Assembly: GCF_000143415.4 (NCBI RefSeq)
Contig: NW_003314315.1
Coordinates: 819,991-883,990 of the forward strand
Length of the DNA: 64,000 nt
Source of the DNA: Selaginella moellendorffii
Lineage: Eukaryota > Streptophyta > Lycopodiopsida > Selaginellales > Selaginellaceae
Direction: 5' to 3'
Below are positions 9,726 through 20,306 of this stretch, in pieces. Under the pieces are notes generated by a model that saw only the letters and a program-made list of their open reading frames with translations, did not search any database and was not told where the DNA came from. Positions within the stretch are counted from its first letter, which is position 1. Every line of letters starts with the position of its first letter. The position numbers were made by a program, and so were the translations under genes.

Positions 9726-11084
9726 TCAGGTCTCTGAGAAGCCAATGTTCCAGAAGCCTTCCGGTGTCGAGGGAGGAACGTACTTATACCGATGCCTTGA
9801 CACCTGATTGTGATGCTCACACCGCGAATTCCCGTTGCCATCGCCTGGGAGTTCCACTGCGTCGTAGAACTTCTTGCACTGCTTGCATTCCACGCCTTTG
9901 AGTGCTTCCCTGTCGGCCTTCTTCCGCACCGGCTCGTTGAACTTGTACTTTGGCAGCTGAGCACCCGACTTACCAGGCGCAATCCACTCCTTTCCTGGAG
10001 ACTTAGCAGAATTCGCGCCTCTACTAGTCCAGTCTCTCCCTGGAGAGTTTAGTGTCTCCACCGCATCACTATGATCTTCAGCTCCGCCTGGTTGCTCGAT
10101 GTGGTTCTCCCACTCGATTCCCAACGTATCCGGCACGAAATGGACTGTTTCTTCAGCACGCGGCTTCGATTTCTCAGCCGCGATTTTCTTCATGGCGATC
10201 TCTTGAGGCGTGTTCAGGAAATCATCGTGAGGATCTCTGCCACCATCGTTTTCGGCCCTGGTGCTCCTCCACTTGTCCTTAGAACTGGAGGTGGTGAAGA
10301 AGTCTTTGAGCGTGCCTTTTTGCTTCCTTCTATCCGCGATGGGAGTGGCATCCTTGTACCCGAAAACCTCAATCCTTGCTTCTGCTTTAGCTTCAACGAC
10401 CAAGTCTTCTTTTAGCTTGCGAGCATCGCTAACTCTTCCAGGTCCTGATGCTACTGCCTCATTCTCCTTGCTACCACCAATCCCAGATACTAGAAGTTCT
10501 TTGCTATGCCCATCCGAGAATTCCTTCTGGTGGCCTGTCATTTCCTTCTCTTTGGACCGGAGACTCTCGATCCCAGATGCCACTGCTTGCTGGCGAAGCA
10601 TCGAATCGTACTTCATTTTCAAGCTACTGTACCTCGAATTCATGCTGCGGAAAGCCACTCTCTTGGTCTCCTGATCCTCCAGAAGCTCGTCACGCTTCCT
10701 CTTCAAGCTTCTCACTTTGGCATCCAGATCCCTATTTTCCTGCTCAAGCTTTGCCACGGCAGCATCCCTCTCGGCCACAAGAGCCTCCTTCTCCCGTGCC
10801 AGAGCATCCCGCTCCGCCACAAGAATTTCCCTCTCCCGTTGCCATCGCCGCTCCGCCTCCTCCCAATCTCGCCTCAGATCCGCAGTCTCCGCCTCGTGCC
10901 GCTGGATTATCGACTGCTGCCAAGCCGGGTAGAGATTCTGCGAGAAGACGGCCTCCAGATGCTCAATGTGCTCCTTCGTCTGGCAGATCGAGGCCAGAAA
11001 CAAGGTACACATGCGCTCCAGGTGCTTACCCCCAGCGCCGTGCTCTTCATCCGGCGCCATCGCTGCGCCAGAGCAAGCCGCCAT
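9726..11084 (-). CDS. COM1: COM1/SAE2/CtIP-family DNA-end resection protein
   Basis: A 452-residue protein in one exon. The last 75 residues are the SAE2/CtIP C-terminal domain: C-x-x-C at residues 400 and 403, then a CEHH and SRHRYKYVPPSTPEGFW block. In plants this family (COM1/GR1) works with MRE11-RAD50-NBS1 to trim DNA ends in meiotic and mitotic double-strand break repair in the nucleus. The N-terminal half is a coiled coil (about residues 30-190) with an EREILVAERDALAREKEAL heptad-like region, expected to drive oligomer formation. The middle is low-complexity. ATG at 11084 is used; a second ATG follows 8 codons later. It lies 122 bp downstream of a related partial gene on the same strand. 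Confidence 0.9.
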   Translation of the reverse strand: MAACSGAAMAPDEEHGAGGKHLERMCTLFLASICQTKEHIEHLEAVFSQNLYPAWQQSIIQRHEAETADLRRDWEEAERRWQREREILVAERDALAREKEALVAERDAAVAKLEQENRDLDAKVRSLKRKRDELLEDQETKRVAFRSMNSRYSSLKMKYDSMLRQQAVASGIESLRSKEKEMTGHQKEFSDGHSKELLVSGIGGSKENEAVASGPGRVSDARKLKEDLVVEAKAEARIEVFGYKDATPIADRRKQKGTLKDFFTTSSSKDKWRSTRAENDGGRDPHDDFLNTPQEIAMKKIAAEKSKPRAEETVHFVPDTLGIEWENHIEQPGGAEDHSDAVETLNSPGRDWTSRGANSAKSPGKEWIAPGKSGAQLPKYKFNEPVRKKADREALKGVECKQCKKFYDAVELPGDGNGNSRCEHHNQVSRHRYKYVPPSTPEGFWNIGFSET

Positions 11085-11206
11085 AGCCTAGGGCTCCACT
11101 TTCCCTCCCGTTTTAAAACTTTGCCCTAAAAAGGTCGAGAGCTCGAATCCGGGGAATTCTCATCATTCTTCCTGGAAGATCACTGCAAAGAGAGAAGAGA
11201 ATTTTC

Positions 11207-12079
11207 TTAGAATCGACCATAGCCCATGGATCCAAGTTTGAGCCTGTGCTGCAATACCCTAGCGGGAGGGACGCGATTCTTAGCCGCCTTGGCTTGCGAT
11301 TTCTGCCACCATAGCTCGTCCTCGTAGCTATACTTCCCCTCGCTCTCGGGCAGCTTCGAGTTATGATCGCCCTTGGACGAAGAAGAATTCTCGGCAGCAG
11401 ATCTCAATGGCTGGAGCTCAGGCACAGGGCTCAAATTCTCCACCGCCGAGGTAGCAGCAGCTTCCGGAGAAAACGCTGGGTTCCAGGTGAGCGCATTGTG
11501 CTCGGGAGGAGAGAATCCAAGAGAGCTTGGCGGCCAGAGTCCCGGATTGAAATCCCCCAGCGGCGGCCATGGGTTTCGCCCGAATTGCGGGTGCCACAGC
11601 GGAGGATCCAGGCCCCCAAATGGCCGCCTGGATGGATCATCCATGGCAGCCGCGTCGATCTTGCCGAGATGCATCTTGAGGAGGCGGAGCTCCTGGGCCA
11701 GGGCGTCGCGCTCTCTCATCAATCCCTGCTTCTCCTGGAGCCATAGCTTCTCGGCGCTGACCCTGGCCTGGAGGAGCCCTTGCTTCTCCTGGAACCACAT
11801 TTGCTCCGCGATCTTCCTCTCCTGCATCATCGCGTGCCTCTCCTGGAGCCACTTCTGGAGCGATTCCTGGTGCGCCAGCCGCAGCGCCGCCAGCGCCGCC
11901 TCCGATTCCTTGACAAACGCCGGGTAGACCCGGCTGGAGAACAGCATCTCCAGGTGCTCCATCTGCTTCTTCGTCTGCGCCATGGATGCGTAGAAGAGAC
12001 TATACATCCCACCGAGCTTGTGCGCGACGCCTCCATCCCCGTCGCCCCTGAAACCATCGGACACATCCGCCATCGCCAC
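11207..12079 (-). CDS. COM1 N-terminal paralogue without the SAE2 domain
   Basis: A 290-residue single-exon gene. Residues about 24-54 (GGMYSLFYASMAQTKKQMEH and onward to LFSSRVYPAF) align with the start of the neighbouring COM1 protein (MCTLFLASICQTKEHIEHLE...YPAW), with about two thirds identical residues. A coiled coil follows with repeats of the type W-x-QEKQGL-x-x-x-R (residues about 70-130), then a Pro/Trp-rich stretch and a basic C-terminus ending MGYGRF. There is no CxxC or RHR block, so the catalytic/DNA-binding end of COM1 is absent. I infer an ancient tandem duplication with C-terminal loss or replacement. It could form mixed oligomers with COM1. The product is otherwise unrecognised. 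A splice-acceptor-like tract just after its stop (about 11183-11200) may belong to a 5' UTR intron of COM1. Confidence 0.75.
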   Translation of the reverse strand: MAMADVSDGFRGDGDGGVAHKLGGMYSLFYASMAQTKKQMEHLEMLFSSRVYPAFVKESEAALAALRLAHQESLQKWLQERHAMMQERKIAEQMWFQEKQGLLQARVSAEKLWLQEKQGLMRERDALAQELRLLKMHLGKIDAAAMDDPSRRPFGGLDPPLWHPQFGRNPWPPLGDFNPGLWPPSSLGFSPPEHNALTWNPAFSPEAAATSAVENLSPVPELQPLRSAAENSSSSKGDHNSKLPESEGKYSYEDELWWQKSQAKAAKNRVPPARVLQHRLKLGSMGYGRF

Positions 12080-12187
12080 AACGAACTCTGAAGAACCCTA
12101 GCAATCCAAATTCCCGCCAAAAGAGAGGATATTCTGGTTTAAATCGCGTCTCGGGCTCGATTCCTGGGACACGGCACTTCTTCGCTA

Positions 12188-13808
12188 TCATTGTGTCACC
12201 TCGAATTCCAGGAGCCTCTTCGTCTCATCGTCATCCGACACTTTGTTCCTCGCCATTCTCCCGAGGAAGAAGGGGCCGGGCGAGACCTTGGCTTCCACGT
12301 ACACCTTGAGGAGCGCGTTGTAGAGCTTGGCGTCGCCATAGAGACCAAACAAGCTCATGAGCTTCTCGGCCCCCTCGACGTCCCTCTTGCTCGCAAACAC
12401 CGGCATCATCCCCAGCACCATCTCATAGTCCGGCTCGATCCTCTTGTCCACAACGTACTCCATCCCTTCCCGGAGCTTCTCCAGAGCTTTCTCCGGCTCG
12501 TCCCTCGCAAGGTAGCCCGATACCAGATGGTTGAAGGGAGCAAACCACGGGAATGAGAGCTCCAGCCTCAGCTTCTTCATCGTCAGCTCGGCCTTCTCCA
12601 TCATCCCGTGCTTGGCGTAAACTCCGATCATCGCGCAGTATGGCTTCTGGATGGCCTTCTTCCGCGTCTTGAGCACCTGGTTGAGTACGTCCTCGGCTCT
12701 AGAGATCTTCCCGAGAATCCCAAACGCGTTGATGGCCGCTACAAATCTCCCTGCTAGAGTCCAGCTCTCTTTGTGGATCATGCTCCACAGCTTCTCGACC
12801 ATGTCCGGCTTTCCCAAGTAGGCGTACACCACCATCATGTCCGACCGTGTGGCGTTCCTCACTTTCTCGTCGTGAACATCTATCTTCTTGAGCGCTGCCT
12901 CGGCTGCTTCTTCGAGACCATCGATCGCCCCGATCCTGTTCCGGTACTTGAAGAGCAGGAGATACGTAAGAGGATTCGGTTGCCCGCCGGAAGCCACTAG
13001 ATCTTGGTAGAGCTGCAAAACTTCGCGGTGCCTGTTCCTCCGGAGGAAGAGTATCATCATCATGTTGCAGGCCCTTGCGTTGTTGAGCTTGAGCGCTGTA
13101 TGCCACGCCTCCGCCTTTAGCATCACATTACTCCTGGACATGGAGGCGATCAAGGCTGTCGAGACCTCCTCCGTCTTGAGCTCAGCAGGAACTCGGTCGT
13201 AAATTCGCTCGGCTTTGATAGGACTCGCGTAGCGGCACGTCAACTTTATCTGGAGTGCGTAGTCTCTGGGAGTGACTGTGAATGGCTTGTCATCAACAAT
13301 CCAGTTGATGATCTGCGCAAAGAAAAAAAGCAATCGATCACAAAAAAAACTTTTTTTTTCTACGATCTCGTACCTGTAGTGCTCGGATCTGGCGCCGGAT
13401 GTAGCACAGCTTGTGACAAATGCTGATGAGAGCTTCTTTCGACACCAGGTTTCCTCGAGAAATCCACGCGTGGATGATCTTGAGAGCCCGGGTCGGGCTC
13501 GCCTCCACCTTCTTCCACAGCCGATTGAACTGCTCAGGGTCCATCTCGTCGTCATCCATGGTCCGGAATTTCATCCGCATTATCGGATCATCGTCCAGCT
13601 CGTTCTTGATTGCCGCCTTCTTCTTCACCTGCACGGCCTGCGAGAAATTCCGGGCAGCGAATCCACCCAAGCCCGACGCCGATGATTCACAGCTTCCCAA
13701 TCCCACGCTCTTCGCCGCATTCAAGCAAGGAATCGTCGTGCCGGGAGATCCAAAGTGCCTGGCACAGCGCCCGGTGAGACGAGTTATCTGCATTCTAGCG
13801 CATTCCAC
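12188..13808 (-). CDS. P-class PPR protein, probably mitochondrial
   Basis: Two exons, 13808-13374 and 13312-12188, with a 61-bp intron (donor GTACGA, acceptor TTTGCGCAG) and 519 residues after splicing. The N-terminus is rich in Arg, Ser and Ala without acidic residues, as in a mitochondrial presequence. Tandem PPR motifs fill about residues 200-500 (for example KPYCAMIGVYAKHGMMEKAE and KLYNALLKVYVEAKV). No E or DYW domain is present. It belongs to the plant P-class group with an (A)LQ-I-x-x-W start to the repeat region, whose studied members act in organelle RNA processing. The intron falls in phase 0 directly before IINW, as in four other genes of this window. Its ATG lies 192 bp from that of RPL11 on the other strand. 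Confidence 0.88.
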
Positions 13809-14000
13809 CGCATTACCTCTGGATCGCTGCTTGCCGGCACGCCCGTAGCAATGCCCTCCCGATCACTGCTCGCCCAATGCCCATGGAATGATCGATAAAC
13901 CCTAACTCATCCCAGCCGTTAAAGTGCTCATCATATCCCTGCCGTTGATTCGCTTAGAACCCTAGGAGGGTCTCGCCCTAATCTTTGGAGGCGCTGCGCC
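13809..14000. promoter_or_regulatory. Bidirectional promoter with telo-box and GCCCA motifs
   Basis: A 192-bp gap between the divergent PPR and RPL11 starts. It has a telo-box AAACCCTAA at 13897-13905, two GCCCA motifs (TGGGC on the reverse strand) at about 13871-13884, and a CCCTAG at about 13961. Telo-box and TGGGC (site II) pairs are known marks of plant ribosomal protein and cell-growth promoters. The regulatory role here is inferred. Confidence 0.6.
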
Positions 14001-14664
<664 letters not shown>

Positions 14665-15740
14665 GATCATCGTGATGGACTTTCTTTTTTGTTCTATCAA
14701 AAGCTTTAGGGTTCTTGGAGCTCGGGTTTACGCTGAATATATAAAAGCGTGTTAACCACTTGGACTTAGGTCTTTGACCAGAAGTTTGACCGAGATGTAG
14801 ACCGTTGACGAGGAACGGTTGGGATGGAAATGGAAAGTGGTGATAACGATAACGATGAATCTGTCAACTTTCCTGATAGTTCTTTGTCTTTTGCTATTAT
14901 ACATTGGCAAAAGAGCAAGGACTCTTTTGTGGTGTTATCTATCTTGGTTCGGACTAGACGTTTCCATATTTTAAAGAGAAAGCTCGAAGTTTTCCGCGAA
15001 TGCTACATTGAGAAAGGCCAAGTCCAGTACACAAAAATTGGATGCTAAGAAGGGTCCACAAACCAAATCAAATCCGACCTAAGAACTTACAGTCTTAGTG
15101 CCTTCTACACTTTACACTTTTGTGGCGTCAAGAAAAGCAAAAGATGCCAACATTCATGAGCTCAAATCAAATGGGGATGCTTCACCAAACAAGGCTATTC
15201 ACACCTAGACCCTCTTTGTCAAGAAAGAAAATGGCAACTTCCGTGTAGTAACTACTGGAAAAGAAATTTTACATTTCTTATTACCTTCATCGTACAGTTG
15301 CCAAGCAATCCAGATTGGAAGGAACCATTCCTAAACAAAACATAAATGCATGATCGTCCATGGATCTTTTCTATACATTTACAATGCTTCTATCCCTTGC
15401 AGCGGCTGGCCACAAGCAAAAAGCCTGTGTACTATGCTTGTTTTTCCTGTAATGTAACCATTCATGGCTGTCTTGAGTCAGGGACAAGATGAGGCATGCA
15501 AAGATTAGGTTAAAAAAGAAGAAAAGAGCGTGATCGATGTGATGTGATAGACTGCTACCTTACTACATCATCTGGCTGAGATGGTTGTACGGAAGTAGGA
15601 ATCCAAACCGGACATCCAAATTGCTACAATCCTTTCAAAGCTGGCAACCATTGATACCCATCACATGGGCCCAATCCCCGTATGCTGCCAGGCATGGGTC
15701 TCGGCGCGCTGGTACTTTTGGCCATTGGCCATTTCTACCC
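14665..15740. other. Intergenic stretch between RPL11 and the CBE1-like gene
   Basis: Includes the RPL11 3' UTR. A short piece near 15205-15255 reads LFVKKENGNFRVV and faintly recalls a reverse-transcriptase motif, but nothing around it supports an element. No gene is supported. Confidence 0.55.
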
Positions 15741-16406
15741 CAATATAAAGACCAAGTGTTTGAAGCTCACCCAAAGCTAGTAGAGTCCATCTTCTCTTTG
15801 GTCCTCACTCTCACAATTTCCCCCTTCCCTGTTCTTCCCATTTCCCCTTCTCTCTCTCTCCTCTCACTCTCTCAATTCCTTGCATTTCCATCCATTTGCA
15901 TGGTTTGTGACGCGCATTGCGCTGCTGGGACTGCTCTGCAAAGTTTGGTTTGCTAGGATTTGAGGTTGTAGAAGTGTAGAAAAGATAGAACAATCTCTTT
16001 CTCTTTCTTGTGATTTCCATAGAGCCTGCTTACCAGAGAGCTTAACTGCGAGAGAGAAATTTGTCCAGAGAGACCGGTCTATGATACAGCACGGCGACTG
16101 GCTTTACTTTTGAAAGGAGCAGTGATTTTGCTACTGTCTCCCGAGGAGTAGGCTGTTCTTGGCTGTTTGAATTGCTGGGATCTTCCATTCGAGTCGAGGT
16201 GTTGTTGTATTTTTTTTTCCATGCAACTCCCTCAAGACTGACTCTTAGATCTGGTAGTAGAAGCAGGAGAGATAAAAGCGAGCACAGAGATCAAACAAGA
16301 AAAAGGAACTTAGATTCACGTAGTTTGTCTGCTTGATTAATTACTCATTCATAGTCTCTTCCCTTTTCTCTTCATCCCTTTAAGCTATCTAGTGAGGACC
16401 AAAGGA
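15741..16406 (+). promoter_or_regulatory. TATA-like box and long 5' leader of the CBE1-like gene
   Basis: A TATA-like sequence CAATATAAAG lies at about 15740-15750. A CT-rich tract at about 15791-15880 is typical of plant transcription starts. The leader would be about 600 nt. It contains several upstream ATGs, including an 18-codon uORF at 15900-15956. A 5' UTR intron is possible but not evident. Confidence 0.45.
15900..15956 (+). other. Upstream ORF of 18 codons in the leader
   Basis: ATG at 15900 to TAG at 15956 encodes an 18-residue peptide with three cysteines, starting MVCDAHC. It lies 450 bp before the main ATG. Peptide uORFs in long plant leaders often lower translation of the main frame. 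Here this is only a possibility. Confidence 0.35.
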
Positions 16407-18086
16407 ATGGACTTGGAGCACTCCTCTCCAGCAAACATGTCGTAAGTTTCTTTTTCTTCTTTGCAAAAACTAATGGTTCTTTCCAACGCAGTCCCCGGAA
16501 GAAGTACTCTACACACTTCCTTATGTCCTTTGCTGCTTTTGATAGTTGCCGGAAACCTCCTGCCAACATCGATCTAAGGTAACACCAGCTCTTCCAGAGC
16601 TTGTTTGGACTGAGCTCTCTATAACAGGGAGATAAACTCCGAGGTTTCAGTAGAGGAGGACATTCCGGAATGGAGACGGAGAGCGTCGACTCCCTCTCCA
16701 AAGAATGGAAATCGCAGGAAAAATCGTCTTTCACACAGTTTGTCGGCTTCGTTTCGTTCTCAGGGGAAAGAACACTGCTCGAACCGGGAAGAGCATGTCT
16801 CGACATTCCCCACGAAGAAGAGGGTGGCGAAAGATGCTACTGTGAAGGTAAGAGTGTGTTTAGTTCAGATGGAGCTCGCTTAACTTTGGATGATTTGATT
16901 TGCAGCTCGACCAGCATCCGGTAGAACCCGAAGGTGTGTTTCCAGGATGTTTAGTTTACACGCTCTTCATACGTGTTTTGATGGCAGGGTCTAATCCTCG
17001 CCGTCTGGACTACAAATTTCGACACAAACTCACACCTCTGGAAGTTGTCAAGGTTGATAACGAGATCAAGAGAGGAAACTTTAGCGCTTCTCCAGGTAAA
17101 AATTCTCAGCAAAAGTGCTCGAAACTCATGTGTAGAACTTTGATTCTTCTCCAGGAGCATCTGATAGTGAAACTTCGACTGAGCTTTCGGACCAGAAAAT
17201 AGATCTGGACACTTTGTTCGTGATAGAAAAGAGCCCGGTCCTCCCGATGCCTACGGCTCCAACACTAGAAGAGATCGAGAAAGACATGAAGGTGGGAGGA
17301 GGAACATCAGGCTTCTTGACATGCCAGGACGTGGAGAAATCCATCCTGACCGTGACCGAGGAGCTCGGTTCTAGCAGTAGTATCAGTCCAAGAGAGCAAT
17401 GGCCGGATGGAGAAGACAAGGTTGCGTCCAAGCACATCCTGTCGCTGCTCCAAAGAAAGCCTTCAGACGAAGAACACCTCAAGGAGGAGAACGTAGAAAG
17501 TTGCAAGAAGGATCTCGCCGGCGAGCTCATCTCCCAAGTTCCCATCCTTTCGAATCTGGAAGAGATGCTCAAGATAGCCAACTCCGACTCCAAACGCGAC
17601 GCGAGCTTCGGGAAGCGCCGGTTGATGTACACCGACACGATCGACTCCATGCGAACTGCGGTGAAACCATCCAAGCACGACAACATAGTAGCTCCAGGAA
17701 AATGCGAGAGTTTTAGTCCAGCCACCACCTTGTGGCAAACAGCGCAACCATTCCAGCAGCAGCAGCAGCATTGGGAGACCAAGCTTCCTCCTCCTCTTGG
17801 TGGCTTACTGCGGCCACCATCGCTAAACTACTCGGCTCCTCCAAATACTTTCCTCCACACCCGGCCAGTGGCAGCAGGGATGGGGGAAACTCCTCTAGTT
17901 CCTCAGGCTCTACAGGCCCTCCAGCGGCTCGTGGATCATCAGCTCCACATCCTCAACAGCATCCCGGGCGAGGTTACTCCAGGGATGCTGCATCAGAGAT
18001 TGAGTCGGAGTGTTTTGGGTTATCCGGCCACGGGAACTCACCTCCTCCTTGCAACTTCTGGTGCTCCAGCGTATAGATTTGCATGA
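16407..18086 (+). CDS. CBE1/4E-T-like eIF4E-binding protein
   Basis: Six exons (16407-16441, 16492-16578, 16628-16847, 16906-16933, 16988-17095, 17155-18086) give 469 residues; all introns are 49-59 bp with GT-AG ends and keep frame. Near the N-terminus, residues 17-23 (YSTHFLM) fit the Y-x4-L-phi eIF4E-binding motif. The later segments LPMPTAPTLEEIEKDMKVGG and ILSLLQRKPSDEEHL, and the Gln/Pro-rich end, recall the plant protein CBE1 (conserved binding of eIF4E 1) and animal 4E-T, which bind the cap-binding protein and affect mRNA turnover or translation in cytoplasmic granules. The family call rests on remembered motif layout and is moderate; the exon structure is firm. Confidence 0.7.
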
Positions 18087-18330
18087 GCTCTATTCTAACT
18101 TGGTGAATCAACTTATGCACAGAACTTTGTTCTTTTAAGATTTAATTAAGCTTTCCTATTTATTTATCCTTTTTACTATATTTACATGTTACATTTGGAA
18201 TTTAAAATATTGTTTGAGGAAACAATCATCATTAAAATTACTCATCCACCTATATTTAATTACAGTTGACTAGTCAAACAAAAAAATATATTAATCAATC
18301 CTGGAGAATAGAATATTCTCAAAACCCCAC

Positions 18331-20137
18331 CTAGATGCTCTCTTCTCTCTCTCTAGTCTCCACCTTCTTGGCTGGAAGATTGATCCGCCTCAGCAGCTCT
18401 AGCGATTCATCGTTTGGCCTCACGCCCGCTGCCAGCATCCGTCCATCAAACCCAAACACTGGAACTTCTGCCTTGATGTACGCCTTGAGCAGCCAGTTGT
18501 AAACCTCGACGTCGGACCCTTGTCTCTCACGCTTGAGATCGCGAACAATGCTCTCGGCCCGCGAGAAATCCCCCTGCTCGGCCAAAACTCGCAGCACCAG
18601 CAGCGTGGTGGCACGCAGCGGCTTGGGATGCCCCAGCAAGCTCCGATCCCACGCCTTTCCATACTGTATCAGCGCGTTGCTGTGATCCCTGGCGTCGATG
18701 TAGCCCGCCACCATCGCGTGATAGATCGCGGGATGGCACTCAAACCCGGCCCGGAAGAGCTGCTTGTAGAGCTCGTTTGCCTTCTCCATGCGCCCGTTGC
18801 TCGCGTACACGGCGATCATGGCTCGATACGACTGGATGTTGAGAGTGAACTTGTTGCCAATCTCGTTGAACAGCCTCTCGGCGCGCTCCACCTCTCCCAG
18901 CTGCCTGTATGCATCCAGCAAGCAGTTGTAGCTGCTGGACGAGAACTTCTTGAACGTCTTGAGGAGGATGGAGCGTAAGTTCTCGATGGCCGTCAGGTCT
19001 CGCAGCAGCGTGTAGATCCGCAGCATGCACTCGTAGATGAAGAGCGGCTGCCTGGACGTGAGCTGCTCATCCAGAAACTTTCGTACCTCGGCCTCGATCC
19101 CGTCAAAGCCACCGATCTTCTGCTTGGCTCGCAGCACGATGAGGTACGTGTGAGCGTCGGGAGCTACGCCGAGAGAGCTGAGCTCGTCATACATGGCGCG
19201 GACCTTGTCGTCCTCGTTCTTGCGCTTGTACATGTCGAGCATGATGTTGTAAGGCTCGACGCGAGTGATCAAGTTGAGGCTCTTCATCTCGCTCATGGTG
19301 TCCTCGGCGGCGGGGATGGCGTGCCATCTCGCGAAGACTTGGAGCATCGCGGTGTAGGCGGCCTCGGATCTCAGCTCCGCCGGCATCTCCCAGAAGCACC
19401 TGGTCGCTTGGAACTTGGAGATCCGGCCAACCAGCTCCAGAAGAAGGACGTGGTCCGACTCCTCGATCTCGAAAACTTTATTCCTGATCATCCAGTCGCA
19501 TATCTACAAGACAAGAAGAAGAAATTGTCAAAAGGACGAGAAAGAGAAGAAGAAAAATCAAGAAGAGCAAGAGAAGCAAATAACAAGGACAAGAAAGAGA
19601 AGCAAAGAAGAAGAAACATCGAAAGGACGAGGCAAAGAAGGAGAAGAAACAACAAAACTGACGAGCGAGAGAACCAAAGAAGAAGAGGAAACGTAGCAAG
19701 AGAAGCAAAGAAGACGAAGAAAAATCAAGAGGACGTGCAAGAGAAGCAAAGAAGAAGAAGAAATATCAAGATGACGAGCAAGAGAAGCAAAGAAGAAGAA
19801 GAAAAATCAAGAGGACGAGCAAGACAAGAAGAAGAAGAACGAAAACTCTGTTCTAGGAACTTACTTCGCGAGCCTGGCCAAACTTCGCAGTGATCCGGAG
19901 CTTGTAGATGACGTTGAGCAAGTGCTTCTTCTCCATCTTGACGCTTTGCATGTACTCTTGGACGATGGGAAGAACGCTCCTGCGGAAAGAGATCTTCGCG
20001 ACGCTCTGCCACAGCCGCAGCCACGTCGTGTCGTGGTACTCGAAACGAATCTCATGGATCCCTCTCCGGAACGCCAGTCTCGCCGCGGCATTCTTCCGAT
20101 CGATCGCAGAGGTGACACTGCTGGAGGGTTGTGACAC
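18331..20137 (-). CDS. P-class PPR protein, start codon unclear
   Basis: Exon 2 (19503-18331) and exon 1 (from about 20137 to 19865) are joined across a 361-bp intron (19504-19864) that is strongly polypurine on the plus strand. PPR motifs cover most of exon 2, for example YNIMLDMYKRKNEDDKVRAM and YRAMIAVYASNGRMEKANEL. Exon 1 ends FGQARE and exon 2 begins ICDW, the same phase-0 junction as in the other family members. In frame, exon 1 reads back to a TAG without an ATG; the open frame begins at a GTG at 20137. An ATG at 20180 lies one frame off. Either a base is lost, a small exon is missed, or the copy is damaged. The expected role is organelle RNA binding. Confidence 0.75.
19504..19864 (-). 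other. Long AAG-rich intron
   Basis: The intron is 361 bp, five times the local norm. It consists largely of GAAGAAG/GAGAAGCAAAG-type tandem repeats on the plus strand, so the transcript carries a long pyrimidine tract. Repeat growth within an intron is the simplest view. Confidence 0.8.
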
Positions 20138-20180
20138 TACCCTGCAGCGGCGCGGATTCTATGAATGAAAATCCTCGCAT

Positions 20181-20306
20181 TTTCAGTGCGCTCGATCGAC
20201 CATTCGCGGCCTACCTGGAGAGAAGCGAAGCCGCGCCTCGAGCTCCTCCTCGCAACGCTGCGCTCATTCTATAAACCCTAGAGACCGGGCTAGGGTTTAA
20301 GCGGCA
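20181..20306. promoter_or_regulatory. Bidirectional promoter with inverted telo-boxes
   Basis: The gap between two head-to-head PPR genes holds AAACCCTAG at 20273-20281 and its mirror CTAGGGTTT at 20290-20298, forming a 9-bp inverted repeat with an 8-bp spacer just before the plus-strand ATG. Telo-boxes of this kind are common in plant housekeeping promoters. A shared control for both genes is inferred. Confidence 0.5.

Noticed and set aside
9726-11129. Long plus-strand frames opposite COM1
   Set aside because: Shadows of the GC-rich minus-strand gene, with no recognisable product.
12120-12190. T-arm-like sequence CTCGATTCC near the PPR 3' end
   Set aside because: No acceptor, D-arm or anticodon arm can be built around it; not a tRNA gene.
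14824-15048. 74-codon frame downstream of RPL11
   Set aside because: No family match, and AT-rich sequence; chance is likely.
15205-15260. LFVKKENGNFRVV-like reading, resembling an RT motif
   Set aside because: Only one short motif in a region with no other retroelement signs and stops close by; too weak to call.
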